From: Chryseotalea sp. WA131a
GTDB lineage: Bacteria > Bacteroidota > Bacteroidia > Cytophagales > Cyclobacteriaceae
Direction of reading: 5' to 3'
Length of the DNA stretch: 64,000 nt
NCBI GenBank assembly: GCA_025370075.1
Contig: CP073016.1
Location: 1 to 64,000, forward strand
Each line of letters opens with the position of its first letter. Position 1 is the stretch's first letter. The notes below the pieces were generated by a model. It ran no database searches. It was given only the letters and a program-made list of their open reading frames with translations, and was not told where the DNA came from. This document shows, piece by piece, positions 17,253 through 26,439 of the stretch. The position numbers were made by a program, and so were the translations under genes.

Positions 17253-19622
17253 TTATTCGCTCCTCAAACTTTTGGTAGGATTTGCGACTGCTGCTTTTAG
17301 TGCTTGGGTACTTACAATTAGCAATGCCAACAGCAACGCAAACAAACCTACGCCCGCCAATACCCACCACGCTACACTGATGCGATAATCATATTGAGCT
17401 AAGAAATTGTTTAAGAACCACCACGCGATTGGTGCAGAAATCAAGAAGCCAAAAATCACTAATCGCGAAAAGTCTTTTGAAATGAGCAGCACCAAGCTAC
17501 TAACCGAGGCTCCCATCACTTTGCGAATGCCCACTTCTTTGGTACGTTGCTCGGCCGTGAAAGCAGCCAACCCAAACAAGCCTAAACATGTTATGAAGAT
17601 GGCAAGCCCGGCAAAAATTCCAGCCAATCGACTGATCAAATTGATAATTGAAAATTTCTTTTGGAAGTCAACATCAGCAAAGCGGTATTGAAAGGGATAG
17701 TTTGGATTTATTTTTTTGAAAACACTTTCTACTTTGGCAATGGAGGTGGGAATATCGTTGGTTTTATTTAAACGAATGGTAACCGTACTACTCCAGTCAG
17801 GAATAAATACCATTGTAAGTGGTTCTACAGGTCGGTACGGAGAATCCATCACTACATCTGCAATCACTCCAATGATTTCAAGTTGAGATCCGCCAAGCAC
17901 TTCAATTTTTTGACCGATTGGTTTTTCCATTCCCATCATTTTCACAGCGGCCTCGTTTACTATCACAGCCGATGAATCGCTTTTGAAGTCACGCGAAAAA
18001 TCGCGACCCTCTATGATTTTAATGCCCATCGTTTCGGTATAATCATATTCCGTGGCAATGGTGGTAAAGGCTACCCGGGCATCGCTTGCTTTACCAGGCC
18101 ATTTTACTTCGTTATTAGAAAAAATAGATGTGATGGGGCTATTGCTTTTGCAAACCGATTTTACCACTTCAGTTCGTAATAGCTCCTCGCGTATGGTTTT
18201 AAAGTTTTTTTCCAACTCGCCATTCGTCCAAATTTGAATGAGGTTTTCGCGATCATAACCCATGTCGCGATTTTTTACATGCTGTATTTGCTGATAGATG
18301 ACAATTGTGCCGATGATGAGAAAAATTGAGAAACCAAACTGAAGGGTAACCAATACTTTGCGAGGTGTGCTAGCGCCTTTGCCCACATTCACTTTTCCTT
18401 TTAGCACCTTCACAGGCTCAAAGGCCGATAGGTAGAAAGACGGATAACTACCCGATAATGTACCAATCACAAAAATTAATGAAAGGGACGCTAACCAAAT
18501 CGATGGATTGGAGTAATCAATTGAAATAGTTTTGTTGACCAACACATTGTAGCTGGGCAACACGAGTTCGACTAGCACGATTGCCAATAGAAAGGCGATC
18601 GTTGTAATCGCAATCGATTCTCCCAAAAATTGAAATATTAGCTCTTTTCTGCGCGAACCAATACTTTTGCGAATGCCCACTTCGCGTGCCCGGCTTTCGC
18701 TGCGGGCCGTGGCTAGATTCATAAAATTGATGCAGGCAATAATAAGAACGAAAATTGCTATGGCGGTGAACAGTCTCACATACACAATTTGGCCTCCGGT
18801 GTTCACACCTTCTTCCCAGTTGGAGTGCAATCGCCACATACTCATCGGGTGAAGAAATACCTTGGCCGTGGGCGATTTTGGGTTGTTGTCTTTTACAGTT
18901 GTTGCAATGGCTTTGTTAACATCAGTGGATGTTGCTCCTTCTTGGAGCAACACATACATTTGAAAGGAATTGTTGTCCCAACCTTGTTTAGAATTTCTTA
19001 CCCACTCATTTGTCTTTTCGTAATAACTAAATGGAAGAATGTAATCAAATTCAAAAAAAGATTGTTTGGGAACATCTTCGATAAGGCCCGTTACTTTCAG
19101 TTCGTCACCATTGTCAATGCGTATTGTTCTATTGAGTGGGTCTTGGTCTTTAAAAAAAGTTTTGGCCGTGGATTGGGTAATCACGATGTTGGTGGGCTCG
19201 TTCAGTGCGGTGTTCGGATCTCCCGCCAAAAACTTAAATCCGAAGATTTTGAAAAAATCTTCACTTGCCGATACACCAAATTTATTCAGGCGATTGTCTC
19301 CAACTTGCAGCATGTTGCCTTCGCCCCAATTGGTCATCACCGAGTATTTTATTTTACTGGATTTCTGAACCAGTTCGTCCTTTAGCTTATACGGCAAACT
19401 ATTTTGTGTACCCTTGTGGCCACTCCAGTCCGCGTGCATCCATACTTTATAAATGTTTTGGTAATTGGAGTGAAATGTATCGTATGAATATTCATCGGCC
19501 ACCCAAAGAAAAATCAAAATGCTGGAGGCTAGGCCAATGGCTAGGCCGCCAATGTTGATGATTGAATAGGTTTGATTTTTGAGAAGGCTTCTAAACGCGA
19601 TTTTGATGTAGTTGCGGAGCAT
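17253..19622 (-). CDS. FtsX/MacB-like ABC transporter permease (first of three)
   Basis: A 789-residue permease, first in the direction of transcription. N-terminal helix at about 20-43, periplasmic domain opening with YSYDTFHSNYQNIYKVW, helices with CINFMNLATARSESRAREVGIRKSIGSR, second periplasmic domain, EQRTKEVGIRKVMGASV and the C-terminal NPTKSLRSE. Start at MLRNYIKIAFRSLLKN, the typical family beginning. It is transcribed divergently from nothing close: kup lies 127 bases upstream on the same strand but is separated by a strong terminator, so a promoter for the permease unit should lie between 19622 and 19672. Confidence 0.88.
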   Translation of the reverse strand: MLRNYIKIAFRSLLKNQTYSIINIGGLAIGLASSILIFLWVADEYSYDTFHSNYQNIYKVWMHADWSGHKGTQNSLPYKLKDELVQKSSKIKYSVMTNWGEGNMLQVGDNRLNKFGVSASEDFFKIFGFKFLAGDPNTALNEPTNIVITQSTAKTFFKDQDPLNRTIRIDNGDELKVTGLIEDVPKQSFFEFDYILPFSYYEKTNEWVRNSKQGWDNNSFQMYVLLQEGATSTDVNKAIATTVKDNNPKSPTAKVFLHPMSMWRLHSNWEEGVNTGGQIVYVRLFTAIAIFVLIIACINFMNLATARSESRAREVGIRKSIGSRRKELIFQFLGESIAITTIAFLLAIVLVELVLPSYNVLVNKTISIDYSNPSIWLASLSLIFVIGTLSGSYPSFYLSAFEPVKVLKGKVNVGKGASTPRKVLVTLQFGFSIFLIIGTIVIYQQIQHVKNRDMGYDRENLIQIWTNGELEKNFKTIREELLRTEVVKSVCKSNSPITSIFSNNEVKWPGKASDARVAFTTIATEYDYTETMGIKIIEGRDFSRDFKSDSSAVIVNEAAVKMMGMEKPIGQKIEVLGGSQLEIIGVIADVVMDSPYRPVEPLTMVFIPDWSSTVTIRLNKTNDIPTSIAKVESVFKKINPNYPFQYRFADVDFQKKFSIINLISRLAGIFAGLAIFITCLGLFGLAAFTAEQRTKEVGIRKVMGASVSSLVLLISKDFSRLVIFGFLISAPIAWWFLNNFLAQYDYRISVAWWVLAGVGLFALLLALLIVSTQALKAAVANPTKSLRSE

Positions 19623-19671
19623 AGATGATCTGTTTTGATCGTGTATTTACCACCATCGTGCCAACAAACAA

Positions 19672-19703
19672 AAAAGCCTTGTTCGTTAAAAAACAAGGCT
19701 TTT
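19672..19703 (-). terminator. Rho-independent terminator after kup
   Basis: AAAAGCCTTGTT and AACAAGGCTTTT form a perfect 12-bp stem with an 8-base loop; on the minus strand it is followed by TTTTTTGTTTG-like sequence. It lies 46 bases beyond the kup stop and separates kup from the permease genes. Confidence 0.88.
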
Positions 19704-19748
19704 AATTCTATTCAGTAATCAGTTACGGACAATAACGTCCGATTGCGG

Positions 19749-21746
19749 TCAGTTTACGTGCCCGTGATATTTTAATTCTTTCTCGCGCTCCAGGTCTTCG
19801 CGTTCTCGTTTGATCCGTACTTTGGCGGTAGGCCCCACCATGATGGGCACACGCTCTACTTCTACGTTGGCCAATTCCAATCCATACATTTCTTCGGTAG
19901 AAAGACTGTGACTTTTAATAAATCGATAGCCCTGTATGATCAAGTTGTCGAAAGTAGAAATCTCGCTATCAACCGATGCCAACGAGTGCAAGATGATAAA
20001 CTTAAAATCCGCTGGCATGCTGTGTTTTTTCAATGAATCGTAATGGCTGATCATATCAATCTCGGCAGCCTCTGCCATATCGTGCAGAATTTTGTTGAAG
20101 AGCAAGTTTACACGATGGTCTGCCTTAAATCCAAGTTTGATTCGGATGAAAAAGCATTTCTTAGGTATAATTGTATCTACAGAATACTTAGAGGTATAAG
20201 GGCTATCGACCGTATCCACATGTACAAACCAATAGGTGTCCGCTCGCTTGGGGCGTTTTTTAAACATCGAATAAATAATGTTTGAATCAATGTAGCGCTT
20301 GCTATCGGCTACTGACATATACACTAAGTTAGTGGCTTCTCTTGGTAAAGAAATGTCAGCTTGCAAGTCTTCGATCAATGGTACATAATGTTTCAAATCT
20401 ACAAACTCTGTATGTCGATCGCGCAACATGCGTGCACGCATTAGAATAAACATCATGAAAAAGAAAATAATCGCAATGGCAAAGGAGAACCAACCACCGT
20501 GAATAAACTTACTTAGATTTGATACCAAGAATGCCCCTTCAATAGTAAAAAATAAGATGGCCAGCCCGGTAGAGCGGATGGTTGATTTTTTGGCCGTGGC
20601 AAAATAATATACTAGCAATGACGTGGTCATTAGCATATTGAAAGTGATAGCAAGGCCGTATGCTGCTTGCATATCATCTGATTTTTGAAAATATAGAACC
20701 ACTATTGAACTCCCCAATAACAACATCCAATTAATGGCGGGCACGTATATTTGTCCTTTCATTTGACTAGGATAACGGACACGAGTAGCTGGCCATAATT
20801 TTAATTTCATGGCTTCGTTGACCAAAGTAAACGTACCTGAAATCAAGGCCTGACTAGCAATGACAGTTGCCATGGTAGCAATGACTACACCAAAAATTAG
20901 GAGCCAACTTGGAATGGTAGCGAAAAACGGTATGACATCGCCCAAGGGTTTATTAGAATATTCAGAAAGCATCCACGCACCTTGGCCAAAATAACTCAAC
21001 AGCAAACATACTTTTACAAATCCCCAGCCTGCCCGGATATTGGATTTTCCGCAGTGCCCCAAATCAGAATACAACGCTTCCGCTCCAGTGGTGCATAAAA
21101 ACACCGCACCTAACAACCAAAACCCACCTGGATATTTCATTAAAAGTTCGAGCGCATACATTGGATTGATAGCGCGCAGCACAGATAAGTTTCCAGCTAG
21201 GTGATAAGCCCCAATACTTCCGATAAACACAAACCAAATGATCATGATTGGGCCAAAAGTTTTGCCCACCACGCTACTTCCAAATTGTTGAAAGATAAAT
21301 AGCGCTAGCAAAATGCCCATCACAATCGAGATAATGGTTCTTTCTGAAATATTTGGACTAAGGGTCTTTAATCCCTCAACAGCCGAAGTTACACTAATGG
21401 CAGGCGTAATAAATCCATCAGCTATCAATGTACAGCAACCAATAATGGCAGGAAAAATTACCCACTCTGCCTTGTATCTTCTGACTAGTGCATACAGTGC
21501 AAAAATACCTCCTTCGCCTTTGTTGTCGGCACTTAATGCTAGATAAACATACTTTACAGAGGTAATGAGCGTAAGCGTCCAAAATACACACGATAAACCA
21601 CCGAGTATAAGTTCTTCTGATACAACATTACTTCCTACAATAAAGCGAAAGGTATAAATAGGCGAAGTACCTATGTCACCATAAATAATGCCAAGGGCAA
21701 CTAATATGCCTGCTGCTGAAAGCCTGTGAGGTTTGTTTGAGTCCAC
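19749..21746 (-). CDS. kup: KUP-type potassium uptake permease
   Basis: A 665-residue potassium/proton symporter of the KUP/HAK/KT family. The first helix carries the signature GIIYGDIGTSPIYTF (18-32), then GEGGIFALYALVRR near 77, TPAISVTSAVEGL near 115 and about 12 helices up to residue 440, followed by a cytoplasmic C-terminal domain of 220 residues. Full length for the family. Its start is 9 bases after the ndh stop, so ndh and kup probably form one transcript, pairing proton-motive metabolism with a proton-coupled transporter; this pairing is inferred from spacing only. A terminator follows. Confidence 0.94.
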   Translation of the reverse strand: MDSNKPHRLSAAGILVALGIIYGDIGTSPIYTFRFIVGSNVVSEELILGGLSCVFWTLTLITSVKYVYLALSADNKGEGGIFALYALVRRYKAEWVIFPAIIGCCTLIADGFITPAISVTSAVEGLKTLSPNISERTIISIVMGILLALFIFQQFGSSVVGKTFGPIMIIWFVFIGSIGAYHLAGNLSVLRAINPMYALELLMKYPGGFWLLGAVFLCTTGAEALYSDLGHCGKSNIRAGWGFVKVCLLLSYFGQGAWMLSEYSNKPLGDVIPFFATIPSWLLIFGVVIATMATVIASQALISGTFTLVNEAMKLKLWPATRVRYPSQMKGQIYVPAINWMLLLGSSIVVLYFQKSDDMQAAYGLAITFNMLMTTSLLVYYFATAKKSTIRSTGLAILFFTIEGAFLVSNLSKFIHGGWFSFAIAIIFFFMMFILMRARMLRDRHTEFVDLKHYVPLIEDLQADISLPREATNLVYMSVADSKRYIDSNIIYSMFKKRPKRADTYWFVHVDTVDSPYTSKYSVDTIIPKKCFFIRIKLGFKADHRVNLLFNKILHDMAEAAEIDMISHYDSLKKHSMPADFKFIILHSLASVDSEISTFDNLIIQGYRFIKSHSLSTEEMYGLELANVEVERVPIMVGPTAKVRIKREREDLEREKELKYHGHVN

Positions 21747-21755
21747 TTAAAAAAA

Positions 21756-23105
21756 TTAGGCCGATTGCTTAAGCTCTTCGGTTGGAGTCTTTACTTCATC
21801 GGCATTCATTTTTTCTTCGCCCCTGCCGATAATCAGGCGATTGCTTCGGTCATATGAAAAATAATTCCACATCCAGCTAAAGAAAGTAAAGACCCGGTTT
21901 TTCCACCCAACGATTGACATCAAGTGAACAAACATCCACACATACCAAGCAAACATGCCTTGAAAGCGAATGCCTTTTAAATCAACTACTGCTTTGTTTC
22001 GCCCAACGGTGGCCATGGACCCTTTATCAAAATAGTGGAAAGGCTTCAACTCCTTCTTTTCAATTAGCCGCAAAATATTTTTAGCGACCAGCCTGCCTTG
22101 CTGCTGGGCTGGCGGAGCCATTTGCGGGTGACCCTTCGGGAATTTCTCATCCCCATCCATAAGGGCAACATCGCCAATAGCAAAAATGTTATCATATCCT
22201 TTTACGCGATTGAACTCATCCACCGTCAAGCGATTGCCTTTGGAAAGATTTTCTGGCTTTAGTCCTGCAATAGGATTGCCCGTAACACCTGCTGCCCAAA
22301 TCAACGAACGCGAAACTAGTTTTTCACCAGTATTCAATACGATTTCAACTCCGTCATACGATTTCACGGCCGTGCCTAAATGCACCTTTACACCCATCGT
22401 GGTCAAAAAATCCAGTGCTTTTGCACCGGCTTGCTCGCTCATGCCATTGAGCAAGCGAGGAGAAGCTTCAACCAAATGCACGTCCATCTGGCGCATGTCC
22501 AATTCTTTATAATCTTTGGGGAACACATTGTGCTTCAATTCGCTGAGTGCACCACATAGTTCAACCCCCGTGGGGCCACCGCCCACTACAACAAAATCCA
22601 TTAGCGAGTTCATCACTTCACGATCTTCTGTAAGCAATGCATACTCCATCTGCCGAATGATTTTATTGCGCAGCTTGGTGGCGTCTACAATGTTTTTCAT
22701 GGAGATGGCATTCTTTTTCACTTCCTCCATTCCATAAAAGTTGGTGACCGCCCCGGTGGCAATCACGAGGTAATCGTATTTAACACCACCAATGGATGTT
22801 TCAATGTAATTCTCTTCTGGCTTGATATTTTTTACTTCCGCCAACCGAAAATAAAAGTCTTGATAATTGCCAAATAGTTTTCGAAAAGGAGCTACAATGG
22901 AATTTGTCTCCAAACCTGAGGTAGCTACTTGATAGAGAAGAGGTTGAAAGGTATGGTGGTTGTTTTTATCAAAAAGCACAGTCTGCACTTTCGATCCTCG
23001 AAGTTTTTTAACGACTTCTAGCCCGCCAAACCCACCACCAATTATGATAATTCTAGGTTTGCCCAGGTCTTCAATACGCGTACGCGTGGTTATTAATTTG
23101 GGCAT
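21756..23105 (-). CDS. ndh: Type II NADH dehydrogenase (NDH-2)
   Basis: A 449-residue single-subunit NADH:quinone oxidoreductase, a non-proton-pumping entry into the respiratory chain on the inner face of the membrane. Seen: FAD site GGGFGGLE at about 23-30, FQPLLYQVATSGL, the ATGA segment, the NADH site VVGGGPTGVE at about 172-181, WAAGV near 277, AIGDVA near 312 and MAPPAQQQG near 334. The C-terminal part holds the amphipathic and hydrophobic helix WYVWMFVHLMSIVGWKNR used for membrane attachment. Followed after 9 bases by kup. Confidence 0.93.
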   Translation of the reverse strand: MPKLITTRTRIEDLGKPRIIIIGGGFGGLEVVKKLRGSKVQTVLFDKNNHHTFQPLLYQVATSGLETNSIVAPFRKLFGNYQDFYFRLAEVKNIKPEENYIETSIGGVKYDYLVIATGAVTNFYGMEEVKKNAISMKNIVDATKLRNKIIRQMEYALLTEDREVMNSLMDFVVVGGGPTGVELCGALSELKHNVFPKDYKELDMRQMDVHLVEASPRLLNGMSEQAGAKALDFLTTMGVKVHLGTAVKSYDGVEIVLNTGEKLVSRSLIWAAGVTGNPIAGLKPENLSKGNRLTVDEFNRVKGYDNIFAIGDVALMDGDEKFPKGHPQMAPPAQQQGRLVAKNILRLIEKKELKPFHYFDKGSMATVGRNKAVVDLKGIRFQGMFAWYVWMFVHLMSIVGWKNRVFTFFSWMWNYFSYDRSNRLIIGRGEEKMNADEVKTPTEELKQSA

Positions 23106-23254
23106 TTAACGAATAAAATTTCCGTTTTGCGGGCGCAATTTACGTGTTGGCGGTTGATTTAGGGCTATTTGAAAAAATATTTTCTTATTGCAGCCTTAAC
23201 TATGGTAAACACTCTATTTTTACAGCGGAATAATCACCAAAAACTAACAACTGT

Positions 23255-24001
23255 ATGCTTAAAAACTTAATATTCGTATCTGCTATTGGCCTGCTATTGG
23301 CCAGTTGTGGCGGTAATTCAGAAAAACTTCAGTCGCAGGTTGATTCATTGAAAAATGAACTGCAAACAAGCCAACAATTTGCCACCACCTTGCAAGAGGT
23401 AGGAGTATTGATGGATTCCATCGATGCCAACCGTCAATTGCTTCGGGTGAACATGGTAGAAGGAACAACCTACGACAATTATCAGAGTCGTATGCGTGAC
23501 ATCAACAACTATGTGAGAGACACACAAGGCAAAATTACTGAGTTGGAGAAGTCGTTGAAAAAATCAAAAGGCAATGCCAATGCCTATGCTGCAACTATTA
23601 AAAAGTTAAAAGCAGACTTAGAGAGTAAGAACGCAGAAATTGCTTCGCTCAGTGAAAAAGTGGAACAGTTGAAAAATGAAAATTCAAATTTGATTACTAC
23701 TGTTGGCTTGCAGGAAGCCGAACTATCTGATAAGGAAGTACAAATTCAAGCCAAGCAACAAGAGTTGGCGTTGATAGAGAACCGCATTCAAGAATTGATG
23801 GTACAAAGCAAAATGAATGAAGCGGATTCGTACTTTGCACGCGCTACTGCCGTGGAAGAAGCAGCTAATCGCACGAAGTTGGCCCCACGCAAAAAGAAAG
23901 AGACTTATAAAGAAGCCATTGAACTTTATAAGAAAGCACTTTCTATGGGCAAGCAAGAAGCCCAAGATAAAATTACAGCCCTAGAGAAAAAGGTGAAGTA
24001 G
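23255..24001 (+). CDS. Coiled-coil lipoprotein
   Basis: A 248-residue lipoprotein: signal peptide with lipobox LLASC, acylated Cys at 18. The mature chain is almost entirely a predicted coiled coil (LQSQVDSLKNELQ, ITELEKSLKKSK, LKADLESKNAEIASLSEKV), alanine, lysine and glutamate rich, with a C-terminal helical-repeat-like piece (KKKETYKEAIELYKKALSMGKQEAQDKI) resembling a single TPR. It is likely anchored in a membrane facing the periplasm. No named family is recognised. Transcribed divergently from ndh; a strong terminator follows. Confidence 0.85.
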   Translation: MLKNLIFVSAIGLLLASCGGNSEKLQSQVDSLKNELQTSQQFATTLQEVGVLMDSIDANRQLLRVNMVEGTTYDNYQSRMRDINNYVRDTQGKITELEKSLKKSKGNANAYAATIKKLKADLESKNAEIASLSEKVEQLKNENSNLITTVGLQEAELSDKEVQIQAKQQELALIENRIQELMVQSKMNEADSYFARATAVEEAANRTKLAPRKKKETYKEAIELYKKALSMGKQEAQDKITALEKKVK

Positions 24002-24021
24002 TCTGTTGATTGACTTCAAAT

Positions 24022-24055
24022 AAAAATCCCTTCCTTGCAAAAGGAAGGGATTTTT
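24022..24055 (+). terminator. Rho-independent terminator after the lipoprotein gene
   Basis: A 15-bp perfect stem (AAAAATCCCTTCCTT with its complement) closes on a GCAA tetraloop and ends in TTTTTTG. It starts 20 bases after the stop codon. One of the two clearest terminators in the window. Confidence 0.93.
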
Positions 24056-24093
24056 TGTTTTGCAACTTTTTAAAGTAGCGGTATGGGTCCAAA

Positions 24094-24315
24094 CTACTCG
24101 TTTAGCCATCTATCTTCTTCTTCGTTTAAATCTTCATTTGATATCAATTTACCTTCTATGATATCCTTTTCGCTTCCCGAAAGCATTTGCTTCTGACCAT
24201 CCGAAATTTTAAAAACAGATTTAGACACATCAACATTACCGATGAGATGATCTATTTTCTCGAGTAAGCTAACATCACGAATGGATATTAATTTATCGAT
24301 TAAATTGTATTTCAA
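24094..24315 (-). CDS. Small acidic protein resembling an antitoxin (no toxin partner)
   Basis: A 73-residue acidic protein: helical N-terminus (LIDKLISIRDVSLLEKIDHLIG), then KISDGQKQMLSGSEKDIIEGKLISNEDLNEEEDRWLNE. The segment D-x-Q-K-x-x-x-x-x-x-x-x-I-x-x-G-x-x-x-x-x-x-x-x-x-x-E-x-x-x-W-L matches the small Bacteroidetes antitoxin-like proteins normally followed by a RelE/ParE toxin. Here no toxin gene follows: the next downstream feature is a terminator of the convergent gene. It is an orphan by position. Assignment as an antitoxin is inferred. Confidence 0.55.
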   Translation of the reverse strand: MKYNLIDKLISIRDVSLLEKIDHLIGNVDVSKSVFKISDGQKQMLSGSEKDIIEGKLISNEDLNEEEDRWLNE

Positions 24316-24370
24316 ATGGTTTGTTTGCGTGGCAGTTGAGCTTTATTTCTACTTTCAAATTTATTAAAAA

Positions 24371-25351
24371 TCACATCGAAATGCTTCCATTGTCCATACC
24401 GATCAACACTACAGTATAAACAATGTAACCAATCAACATAAGAGCGGCTTCCCATCTGTCTAGTTTTCGGGTATTGAGTGTGAACATAAAAATCATCAGC
24501 AATACCGTAGAGCTCATCAACACGTTCAAGTCAAAATTCATGACCTCTTTATATTCAAGGGGATTAATCATTCCAGTAACTCCTAAGATAAAGAAGATGT
24601 TGAATATGTTAGAACCAATTACATTCCCGATAGCAATGTCGGTGTTTTTTTTATAAGCAGCGACACATGATGTGGCTAGTTCTGGTAACGATGTGCCGGC
24701 TGCAAGTATAGTTAAACCAATGAGTTTTTCACTCAATCCGAAGGTTGTGGCAATAGCAACAGCATTTTCAACCACTTTATCTGCTCCGTATACTAAGCCA
24801 ATTAATCCCCCAAAAGTCATTAATAAAGCAATTGGTGTTTTATATATTTTTATTGAGTTATCCTCTTCATAGTCCGAAGTAGTTTTCATTGAACGATAGA
24901 TGTACAACAAAAAGCCTCCAAAGAATAACAGTAAAATCAATGAATCTATTCTGCTTAAGAAATTGCCTTCACTTCCCAAAATCATTTTGTCATTAACTAG
25001 TAAAAAGAGAACACCCGCAGCCAATAATGAAAGTGGCACTTCGTATTTTATGGTATTTCGTTGCACAACTAATGGGTAAATCAACCCAGCCAAACCTAGT
25101 ATAAACAGAAGGTTAAAATTATTGCTTCCGATTATATTACCAAAAGCAGCGTCATTATATCCTTTTAGTGATGATTGCACACTTACTAATAGCTCGGGCA
25201 TGGAAGTTCCAAATGCTACAACTGTAAGTCCGATGGCCAAATTCGAAATTCCCATTTTCTTTGCTATTGAGGAAGATCCGCTAACCAGAAAATCAGCACC
25301 GAAGATTAGTATTGCGAAACCAGCAATTAGCCATACGAATTGGACAATCAT
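24371..25351 (-). CDS. Calcium/sodium antiporter, CaCA family (YrbG-like)
   Basis: A 326-residue cation exchanger with 10 predicted helices and the two inverted alpha repeats: FGTSMPELLVSVQSSLKG with GNIIGSNNFNLLFILG (about 47-90) and AGTSLPELATSCVAAYKK with GNVIGSNIFNIFFILG (about 215-258). This is the YrbG-type K+-independent branch. It lies 35 bases downstream of corA in the same direction, so mscS, corA and this gene likely form an ion-homeostasis operon. Confidence 0.92.
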   Translation of the reverse strand: MIVQFVWLIAGFAILIFGADFLVSGSSSIAKKMGISNLAIGLTVVAFGTSMPELLVSVQSSLKGYNDAAFGNIIGSNNFNLLFILGLAGLIYPLVVQRNTIKYEVPLSLLAAGVLFLLVNDKMILGSEGNFLSRIDSLILLLFFGGFLLYIYRSMKTTSDYEEDNSIKIYKTPIALLMTFGGLIGLVYGADKVVENAVAIATTFGLSEKLIGLTILAAGTSLPELATSCVAAYKKNTDIAIGNVIGSNIFNIFFILGVTGMINPLEYKEVMNFDLNVLMSSTVLLMIFMFTLNTRKLDRWEAALMLIGYIVYTVVLIGMDNGSISM

Positions 25352-25386
25352 AAAACTTTAGGGTTTGAGGTAATTATTTTTTAAAG

Positions 25387-26436
25387 TTAAAACCATTTTT
25401 TGTATTTAAAATAGCGAATCATGGCCACCACAATCAAAAGCATAACCACCCACACAATCGGGTAGCCATAGGTCCAGTCAAGCTCGGGCATATTCCAAGG
25501 GCTAGTGCTAGTATGGAAATTCATACCGTAGATACCCACAATAAACGTGAGGGGCATAAAGATGGTAGAAATTACCGTCAGTACTTTCATAACCTCGTTC
25601 ATGCGCGCGTTGAGGGTGTTGATGTAAATATCCATCAAGCCGGAAGTCAAATCTTTATACGTATCCAACGAATCGATTAGGTGAACCACATGGTCGTACA
25701 CATCGGCATAGTAACGCACGTTGTTGGCTTCAATGAAACCGCTCTCATCTTTGATCACTTTACTCATGGCATCGCGTAAGGGGTACAATGCTTTGCGCAA
25801 AAAAATGAGTTCTTTTTTAAGTTTTTGAATTTTTTTGAATTGCTGCTCAGATGAGTTTTTATAAATCTCTTCTTCAATCACCTCTATCTTTTGGCCAATC
25901 GCATCTAGTACCGAATAATAATTGTCAACAATAATATCAATGAGGCGATACAACAGGTAATCCGCTTTCTTTTTTCGTACCCTTCCTTGATCCAATCGAA
26001 TCCGATCACGAAAGGGCCCAAACAGATCGCCTTCTTTTTCTTGAAATGAAAGCAAGTAATCTTTGCCCAATACAAAACTTACTTGCTCGTAATCGATTTG
26101 ATCCTCCTCAATCCGATAGAGCATTTTCAGAGTAAAGAACAAGTAATCATCGTACTCTTCTGCTTTGGGTTGATGATCGCTCACGATGTCTTCGATCAGT
26201 AGCGAATGCAAACAAAAATGTTCACCAATTTTTTCTACAATCGACCGCTCGTGCAAGCAATCCACATTAATCCAGTTAATATGATTTGTCTTTACTTGGC
26301 CAATCAGCTCGGTTACCGGTAAATCTTCGAATTTGGCAAACTCTTTTTCGTTGTATTGAATCAGTTCTAAAATCACTTTGCTCTCGCTGGGGCGAGGCAT
26401 AGCAACGGCAGATACCAATTTTTTCTTTCGGGCCAT
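25387..26436 (-). CDS. corA: CorA magnesium/cobalt channel
   Basis: A 349-residue CorA protein: a large N-terminal cytoplasmic alpha/beta domain, a long helix carrying KKLKKELIFLRKALYPLRDAM (about 205-230), and two C-terminal transmembrane helices. The signature YGMNF follows the first of them (about 305-309). The C-terminus ends with the basic cluster RYFKYKKWF. It starts 3 bases after the stop of the mscS-type gene, so the two are translationally close and cotranscribed. Confidence 0.94.
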   Translation of the reverse strand: MARKKKLVSAVAMPRPSESKVILELIQYNEKEFAKFEDLPVTELIGQVKTNHINWINVDCLHERSIVEKIGEHFCLHSLLIEDIVSDHQPKAEEYDDYLFFTLKMLYRIEEDQIDYEQVSFVLGKDYLLSFQEKEGDLFGPFRDRIRLDQGRVRKKKADYLLYRLIDIIVDNYYSVLDAIGQKIEVIEEEIYKNSSEQQFKKIQKLKKELIFLRKALYPLRDAMSKVIKDESGFIEANNVRYYADVYDHVVHLIDSLDTYKDLTSGLMDIYINTLNARMNEVMKVLTVISTIFMPLTFIVGIYGMNFHTSTSPWNMPELDWTYGYPIVWVVMLLIVVAMIRYFKYKKWF

Positions 26437-26439
26437 AGA

